From Prorocentrum cordatum (Eukaryota > Sar > Dinophyceae > Prorocentrales > Prorocentraceae), in the NCBI GenBank assembly GCA_963575745.1, contig CAUYUJ010016697.1:148618-212617 (forward strand): a stretch of DNA of 64,000 nucleotides, read 5' to 3'. The notes beneath the pieces are model-generated. The model had not been told where the DNA came from, ran no database searches, and saw nothing but the letters and a program-made list of their open reading frames with translations. Shown in pieces: positions 56,191 to 64,000 of the stretch. Numbering within the stretch: position 1 is the stretch's first letter; each line of letters starts with the position of its first letter. The translations under genes were made by a program, and so were the position numbers.

Positions 56191-59100
56191 GGGGGACTCG
56201 TAGAGCTTCCTGACAATATATAATGTGGAAAAATGCAAAGAACGAATCGTTTTTCAGCCCAAGCGATTTCAAACCTCTCGATCCAACAGCCGAACGCCCC
56301 CAATGCTTTTGGATTGTCTTGTTTACGACCTCTGTAGCTCTCCTCGAGTTACGTGCGTAAATCGACAGCACCTCTCAAGATGACTCTACAAAACGAATAG
56401 GTTGAACCCAGCTCGAGTATCAAACCGAGTTCAGACCTCTGAATGCGACAGGCGGACGCATTTGATGTCTGCGAATCGATTCCTGTGACTACCAGCACTG
56501 TAGCCCCCCCTACAGCCCCAGTTAAGTACAGAAAACCGACAACACCTCTCAGGATGACATACAATAGTTTCGCGATTCTAGTTCGGGCAGCAGACCGAGT
56601 TCCGAGCTCTGGATTCGACAGACGGACGCGCCTGATGTCTTCAAATCGATTCTTGTGACCACCAGCACTGTAGCCCCCCAGCCCGAGTTGAGTGCAGAAG
56701 ACCAAGAGCACTTCTCAAGATGACTCGAACAATACGAATGGTTTCGCGATTCTAGATCGGGCAGCAGACCGAGTTCAGAGCTCCGGATTCAACAGACAAC
56801 TGCCACTGATGATTCTGAATCGGCTTCTGTCCTATCAGCTCTGTAGCTGTCCTGTAGCTCGAGTGAAGTACAGGAAATCGAGAGCGTATGTCAAGATGAC
56901 TCGAATAGTACGAATAGGTTTGCGGATCTAGCTCGGCTAGCAGACCGAGTTCAGACCTCTGGATTCAACACGCGAACGCGCCTGATCATTCTGAATCGAT
57001 TAGCTGTGCTCACCAGCTCTGCAGCTGTCCTAAAGCTCGAGTTATGTTCAGAAAACCGTCATCTCGTGTCAAGATGACTTGAAACGGCCGATCCCGCCCG
57101 TGTGCTTTTTGGCAGTAAAAGATACCCGATCGAGGTGAGATCAAGGTGGCGAGCGGGAATAATATCGAATATCATGGGAAAAAATACTAGAGCTCAAACG
57201 AATTGTTCAATTTCGAGAACAAAATTTTCAACCGACCAAAAGTCACCAAAAGGTCCGTCGAGATTGTTCTTGCCAACTAGCTCTCCAGCGCCCCGGAATT
57301 ACTCTTAAGCTTCCAGCAATCACTTGCTAAGGGAAGCTCTACGAGTTAGGAATTGTCAAATATCCTTCAAATTTTCGCAAAACCACCCAAAAGTTATCAC
57401 TTTGTCCTTTCTGGCCGGGTCGGCCAACTAGCTCCACCCCGCGCCGGAACTGGCACCGGCGGTGAACCGTCAACCTGGTCACCGCCAGCGAGCTCGTAGA
57501 GCTCTCTACACGCGTGAGAGAGCTCAGAGTCGGAAGAGAGGAGCCATTTCTTGAAAAATTGAACATTCAATTTTTTCATGTCGACATGAAGTTGGTTGCT
57601 CCAAGTGTTTGGGTAGTAAATGTGCGCCTACAGAGCTCATATTAAGAAGCAGAGGCCCTCATAATCGTTCACAGGTGCGAAAAATCTGCTTCATAAAAAT
57701 GAATGGTAAAATATCTTTCACATATTCGCAAAACCACCCAAAAGTTGTCACTTTGTCCTTTCTCGTCGAGTCGACCAACTGGGCGCCGGCGGTAAACCGT
57801 CAACCTTTCTTACCGCCGGGGGACTCGTAGAGCTTCCTGACAATATGTAATGTCCAAAAAAATTGCAGAGAACGAATAGTTTTTCAGCCCAAGCGATTTC
57901 AGACCTCTCGATGCAACAGCCGGACGCCCCCCCATGCTTCTGGATCTCTTCTGTACAAGCTCTGTAGCTCTCCTACAGCCCGAGTTTACGTGCGTTACTC
58001 GACAGCAAGATGACTCGAACAATGCGAATAGTTTGGCAAATCCAGCTCGAGTATCAGGCCGAGTTCAGACCTCTGAATGCGACAGGGGACGCGTCTGATG
58101 TCTCCAAATCGATTCCTGTGATTACCAGCCCTGCAGCCTACAGCCCGAGTTAAATGCAGAAAGCCGACAGCAGCTTTCAGGATGACTCGAACAATACGAA
58201 CAGTTTCGCGGACCTAGTTCGGGCAGCAGACCGAGTTCCGAGCTCTGGATTCCACAGGCGGACGCGCCTGATGTCTCCAAATCGATTGCTGTCACCACCA
58301 GCACTCTAGCCCCCCTACAGCCCGAGTTAAGTGCAGAAAACCGACAGGAGCTCTCATGATGACTCCAACAAATACAGACAGTTTCGTGATTCTGGATCGG
58401 GCAGCAGACCGAGTTCAGAGCTCTGGATTCAGTAGGCAAACGCGACTGATGATTCTGAATCGATTTCTGTAAGTATCAGCTCTGCAGCTGTCCTATAGCC
58501 CGAGTTAAATACAGAAAACCGAGAGCGCTTGTCAAGATGACTCGAATAATACGAATAGGTTTGCGGACCTAGCCCGGCTAGCAGACCGAGTTCAGACCTC
58601 TGGATGCACCAATCGAACGCGCATGATCATTCTGAATGGATAAGGTGTGCTTATCAGCTCTGTAGCTGTCCTATATCTCGAGTTAAGGCCAATATACCGA
58701 CAGCACATATGAAGATGACTCGAAACGGCCGATGCAGCCGCAGTGCTTTTTGGCAGTAAAAGGTACCCGATCGAGCTGAGATCAAGATGGCGAGCGGGAA
58801 TAAGATCGAATATCACGGGAAAAAATACTAGAGCTCTAACGAATGGTTGAATTTCGAGAACAAAATTTTCAACCGACCAAACTGGGCGCCGGCGGTAAAC
58901 CGTCAACCTTCCTTTCCGCCGGGGGACTCGTAGAGCTTCCTGATAATATATAATGTGGAAACAAACGCAGAGAACGAATAGTTTTTCAGCCCAAGCGATT
59001 TCAGACCTCTCGATGCAACAGCCGAACACCCCCGATGCTTCTGGATTGTCTTCTTTGCGAGCTCTGTAGCTCTCCTACAGCCCGAGTTACGTGCGTAAAT

Positions 59101-62100
59101 CGACAGCACCTCTCAAGATGACTCTAACAAAACGAATATTTTGGCAACCCGGCTCGAGTATCAAACCGAGTTCAGACCTCTGAATGCGACAGGCGGCCAA
59201 TCCCGCCTGCCTGCTTTTTGGCAGTAAAAGCTACCCGATCGAGCTGAGAACAAGATGGCGAGCGGGAATAAGATCGAATGTCATGGGAAAAAATGCTAGA
59301 GCTCTAACGAATGTTTGAATTTCGAGAACCAAGTTTTCAACCGACCAAAAGTCACCAAAAGGTCCGTCGAGATTTTTATTGCCAACTAGCTCTCCAGCGC
59401 CCCGGAATTACTCATAAGCTTCAAGCAATAACTTGCTAAGGGAAGCTCTACGAGTTCAGTCACCAAAAGGTCTGTCGAGATTTTTCTTGCCAACTAGCTC
59501 TCCAGCGCCCAGGAATTACTCTTAAGCTTCCAGCAACAACTTGCTAAGGGAAGCTCTACGAGTCATTCCTCTAGCTCATCGATAACGAAGAGCTCTACGA
59601 GGTATTCCTCCAGCTCATCGACTGGAACCTGATGTCAAACGTCAACCAGGCTACTGCCGGGCACCTCGTAGAGCTCTTTCCTTGCACAGCGCTCCTCGGA
59701 ACACATGAAGGGAGCTTGTGAAACGTGAACTAGAAAACTCGAAAAATCACGATTTTTCGGTTTTCATCAAATCAATTCCTCCAAATATGATAGTAATACT
59801 GCACCTACGGATCTGAGAATTCGACTGACAGACGCGGCATAACCCACTCTCTCCCTCTCTCGCTGCCTGCTCACCGAGATAGCTTATCATATTACGCAGT
59901 CAAACGCATTTTTTAATATTGATGCAGAGTCGGCTCCTCAAAGTGTTTTAATAGTAATACTGCACCTAGAGCCATGAAAATCTAACCAGCAAGTACGCCA
60001 TAGCAAACTACAGGGAATGAAAATCTCACTTATGAAACAAACTTCTAAATTTTGCACACAATGAAAAAAAAAACCTACCCCAGGTTACCACATTCTCTCT
60101 TTTAGTCGGGCTGGCCAACTAGCTCCATCCTGCGCCCGAATTTCTCTTAGCTCTTTGCCGAAGAGCTCTACGAGCTATTTCAAAATCTCTCGCAATCTTC
60201 CGAAAACCGACCCCAGGTCACCACATTGTCCGCACGGGCCGGGTTGGCCAACTAGCTGCACCCCCTCTAGCTCATCGATACCAAAGATCTCTACGAGGTA
60301 TTTTCGCAAAACCGACTTGGTAGCGTCCAAAAACCGGAGAGCGAAGAGACCCTTCGGGACGGAAAATCTTTATAGCGCCGACGGTGAACCGTCAACCTAG
60401 TCACCGGGGACAACCTCGTATAGCTCCTTACACTGGCAAGAGTGCTGAGAATCGAAGTAGAATGAAAAATACAGATTTTTCGACAATCTTTATTTTCGAT
60501 TTTTTCGATCTTCATATTCGCCCAGTTCCCCGAATTCAACTCCTAAGAAAATGCATCGAGAGAGCTTAGCTGCTGTCAGAGAGAAGTATATACACCAATG
60601 CGACGCGCATCTGCGTTCTTAAAATGAATGGTTAAACTTGGTAGCGTCCAAAACCCGGAGAGCAAAGGGCAACGAACACACCTGCAGCGCTGCTGCAGCG
60701 CTGCCAGAATCGCTTCCACGCGTGCCTGCACGCGTGCAGGCACGCGTGGAAGCTTGCCGGAAGCTCTCCCGGACCCGTTGCCGGGCCAGGCGAGTCGCTG
60801 CGGGGAACGTGGAGCGCCGCGGAAGAGCTCCTGGCGGGCACCACCACCGCCCGGCTTCCAATCTTAAGCCCTTTAGCTCTCAGCGAGCTCTCCGGGAATA
60901 TCTTTCAAATCTTCGCAAAACCGACCAAAAGTCACCAATTTGTCCGCCCCGGCCGGGTGGGCCAACCTGGGCGCCGGCGGTAAACCGTCAACCTTTCTTA
61001 CCGCCGGAGGACTCGTAGAGCTTCCTGATAATATATAATGTCGAAAAAAATTGCAGAGAACGTATAGTTTTTCAGCGCAAGCGATTTGAGACCTCGCGAT
61101 GCGACAGCCGAACGCCCCCGATGCTTCTGGATTGGCTTCTGTACGAGCTCTATAGCTCTCCTACTCGAACAATAGGAAAAGTGGCAAACCCAGCTCGAGT
61201 ATCAGACCGAGTTCAGACCTCTGAATGCGACAGGCGGACGCGTCTGATGTCTCCGAGTCGAGTCCTCTCATCACCAGCCCTGCAGCCGCCTAAAGCCTTA
61301 GTAATGTGCAGAAAACCGACAACACCTCTCAGGATGACTCGAACAATACGAAATAGTTTCGCGGACCCAGTTCGGGCAGCAGACCGAATTACGAGCTCTG
61401 GATTCGACAGACGGACGCACCCCAGGTGTCCAAAACGATTCCTGTCACTACCTGCACTGTAGCCCCCCTACAGCTCGAGTTAAGTACAGAAAACCGACAA
61501 CATCTCTGAAGATTACTCGAACAATACGATAATTTCGCGGGTCTGGATCGGGCAACAGACCGAGTTTAGAGCTCTGGATTCAACAGACGAACGCGACTGA
61601 TGATTCTGAATCGCATTCTCTAAGTATCAGCTCTGCAGCTGCCATATAGCTCGAGTTAAGTACAGAAAACCGAGAGCGTCTGTGAAGATGACTCGAACCA
61701 TACGAACTGGTTTGCGGACCTAGCTCAGCTAGCAGATCGAGTTCAGACCCCTGGATGCAACAGACGAACGCGCCTTATCATTCTGAATCGATTAGCTGTG
61801 CTTACCAGCTCTGTAGCTGCTCTCTATCTCGAGTTAAGTACAAAATACCGACAACGCGTATCAAGATGACTCGAAACGGCCGATCCCGCCAGTGTGCTTT
61901 TTGGCAGTAAAAGGTACCCGATCGAGCTGAGATCAAGATGGCGAGCGGGAATAAGATCGAATATCACGGGAAAAAATACTAGAGCTCAAACGAATTGAGG
62001 AATTTCGAAAACAAAACTGGGCGCCGGCGGTAAACCGTCAACCTTTCTTACCGCCGGGGGACTCGTAGAGCTTCCTGACAACATATAAGTCGGGAAAAAA

Positions 62101-64000
62101 TGCAGAGAACGAATAGTTTTTCAGCCCAAGCGACTTCAGACCTCTCGATGCAACAGCCGAACGCCCCTGATGCTTCTGGATTGTCTTCTCTACGAGCTCT
62201 GTAGCTCTCCTACAGCCCAAGTTACGTGCGTAAATCGACAGAACCTCCCAAGATGACTCGAACAATACGAACAGTTTGGCAACCTAGCTCGAGTATCAGA
62301 CCGAGTTCAGACCTCTGAATGCGACAGGCGGACGCGTCTGATGTCTTCGAATCGATTCCTGTGATTCTCAGCCCTGCAGCCCCCCTACAGCCCGAGTTAA
62401 GTGCAGAAAACCGACAGCACCTCTCAGGATGACTCAAACAATACGAGTAGTTTCGCGGAGCTTGTTCGGGCAGCAGACCGATTTCGGAGCTCTCGATTCG
62501 ACAGGCGGACGCCCCTGATGTCTCAGAACCGATTCCTCTGTCTAACAGTACTGTAGCCCCCTTACAGCCCAAGTTAAGTACAGAAAACCGACAGCACCTC
62601 TCAAGATGACTCGAACAATACGAATAGTTTCGCGATTCTAGATCAGGCAGCAGACCAAGTTCAGAGCTCTGGGTTCAACAGACGAATGCGACTGATGATT
62701 CTCAATCGCTTTCTGTAAGTTTCAACTCTGTAGCTGCCATATAGCTCGAGTTAACTGCAGAAAACCGAGAGCGCCTCTCAAGATGACTCGAATAATACGA
62801 ATAGGTTTGCGGACCTAGCTCGGCTAGCAGACCGAGTTCAGACCTCTAGATTCAACAGGCGAACGCGCCTCATCATTCTGAATCGATTAGCTGTGCTTAC
62901 CAGCTCTGTAGCAGCCCTACAGCTCGAGTTAAGTGCGAAATACCGACAGCGCGTATCAAGATGACTCGAAACAGCCGATCCCGCCCGTGTGCTTTTTGGC
63001 AGTAAAAGGTACCCGATCGAGCTGAGATCAAGATGGCGAGCGGGAAAAAGATCGAATATCACGGGAAAAAATACTAGAGCTCTAACGAATGGTTGAATTT
63101 CGAGAACAAAATTTTCAACCGACCAAAAGTCAGCAAAAAGTCCGTCGAGATTTTTCTTGCCAACTATCTCTCCTGCGCCCCGGAATTACTCTTAAGCTTC
63201 CAGCAACAACTTGCTAAGGCAAGCTCTACGAGATATTTTCAACCGACCAAAAGTCACCAAAAGGTCCGTCGAGACTGGGCGCCGGCGGTAAACCGTCAAC
63301 CTTTCTTACTGCCGGGGGACTCGTAGAGCTTCCTGACAATATATAATGTCGAGAAAAATTGCAGATAACGAATAGTTTTTGAGCCCAAGCGATTTCAGAC
63401 CTCTCGATGCAACAGCCGAACGCCCCCCGATGCTTCTGGATTGTCTTCTGTACGAGCTCTGTAGCTCTCCTACAGCCCGAGTTACGTGCGTCAATCGACA
63501 GCACCTCTCAAGATGACTCGAACAAAACGAATAGTTTGGCAAACCCAGCTCGAGTATCAGACCGAGTTCAGACCTCTGAATGCGACAGGCGGACGCGTCT
63601 GATCTCTCCGAATCTACAGCCCCCCGCGTCTGATTCCTGTGATTACCCGCCCTGCAGCCCCCCTACAGCCTGAGTTAAGTGCAGAAAGCGGACAGCATCT
63701 TTCAGGATGACTCGAATAATACGAACAGTTTCGCGATCCGAGTTCGGGCAGCAGACCGAGTTGCGAGCTCTGGATTCCACAGGCGGACGCGCCTGATGTC
63801 TCCAAAATTGCTGTCACCACCAGCACTGTAGCCCCCCTACAGCGCGAGTTAAGTGCAGAAACCGACAGCACGTCTCAAGATAACTCGAACAATACGAGCA
63901 GTTTCGCGATTCTGGATCGGGCAGCAGACCGAGTTCAGAGCTCTGGATCCAACAGACAAACGCGACTGATGATTCTGAATCGGTTTCTGTAAGCATCAGC
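56191..64000. repeat. ~177-bp satellite with hairpin modules, right part
   Basis: Continuation of the same satellite, in the same orientation, to the window end. Monomer starts at 62396, 62573, 62750 and 62928 give periods of 177-178 bp. Higher-order units open with H1 at 57786, 58889, 60974, 62024 and 63282, a spacing of 1.05-2.1 kb. The part 59640-60900 is more mixed, with diverged pieces and a GC-rich insert around 60640-60890. Confidence 0.9.
60712..60753. repeat. Perfect 42-bp palindrome
   Basis: Begins GCTTCCACGCGTGCC and ends GGCACGCGTGGAAGC, with the axis between 60732 and 60733 and no spacer. Every base pairs with its mirror. The palindrome GCAGCGCTGC lies just upstream. It sits in the GC-rich insert flanked by a TTGGTAGCGTCCAAAA sequence that also occurs at 60318. 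Confidence 0.95.

Noticed and set aside
36240-64000. Dozens of 60-150 codon frames in the satellite, possible small genes
   Set aside because: They repeat with the monomers, decay by frameshift between copies and show no protein-level conservation.

Overview
This window is nuclear DNA of a eukaryote, most likely a dinoflagellate. Four things support this. A 1,406-codon split gene belongs to a protein family I know only from dinoflagellates. Degenerate copies of the dinoflagellate spliced leader (DinoSL) lie at 5796-5816 and 56170-56190. Several non-LTR retrotransposons have dinoflagellate-type RT sequences. Very large amounts of GC-rich tandem repeat fill the rest. I cannot name the genus. 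I saw no rRNA, tRNA, CRISPR or prokaryotic operon.

Layout: 1-1025 has no recognisable gene. 1026-5756 (minus) is the gene, with two predicted introns and a spliced-leader relic 40 bases upstream of its ATG. 6958-10902 is a 101-bp satellite that runs into a 100-N assembly gap (10903-11002), followed by a (TAC)n array. 11.4-19.3 kb is non-coding and low-complexity: an 8-bp minisatellite, long purine tracts and a ~260-bp tandem duplication. 19.98-21.3 kb (minus) holds the C-terminal part of a superfamily 1 helicase with degraded coding sequence behind it. 24.7-28.0 kb is a 1.57-kb segment duplicated in tandem; each copy has a signal-peptide-like start, long CTC/TCC repeats and seven 73-bp repeats. 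28.6-31.5 kb (minus) is a dead LINE with a C2H2 finger. 31.6-36.2 kb is minisatellites and faint coding remnants.

From about 36.2 kb to the end the DNA changes character. It becomes a ~177-bp satellite in higher-order units of about 1-2.2 kb, punctuated by small hairpin modules. One hairpin module is split by two nested non-LTR retrotransposons. LINE-A (49897-54462) encodes an APE-type endonuclease, an RT and a C-terminal RNase H. LINE-B (54476-about 56190) carries one ORF1-like gene and spliced-leader relics at its 5' end. The two 3' ends differ in sequence but fold into nearly the same bulged stem-loop, and both elements sit at the same base of the same hairpin.

The most striking observations are: (1) the RNase H domain of LINE-A is circularly permuted yet keeps all five active-site residues; (2) LINE-A and LINE-B look site-specific for a satellite hairpin; (3) the satellite hairpins show compensatory base changes. 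Splice sites, element boundaries and structures were worked out by eye and have not been tested by search.
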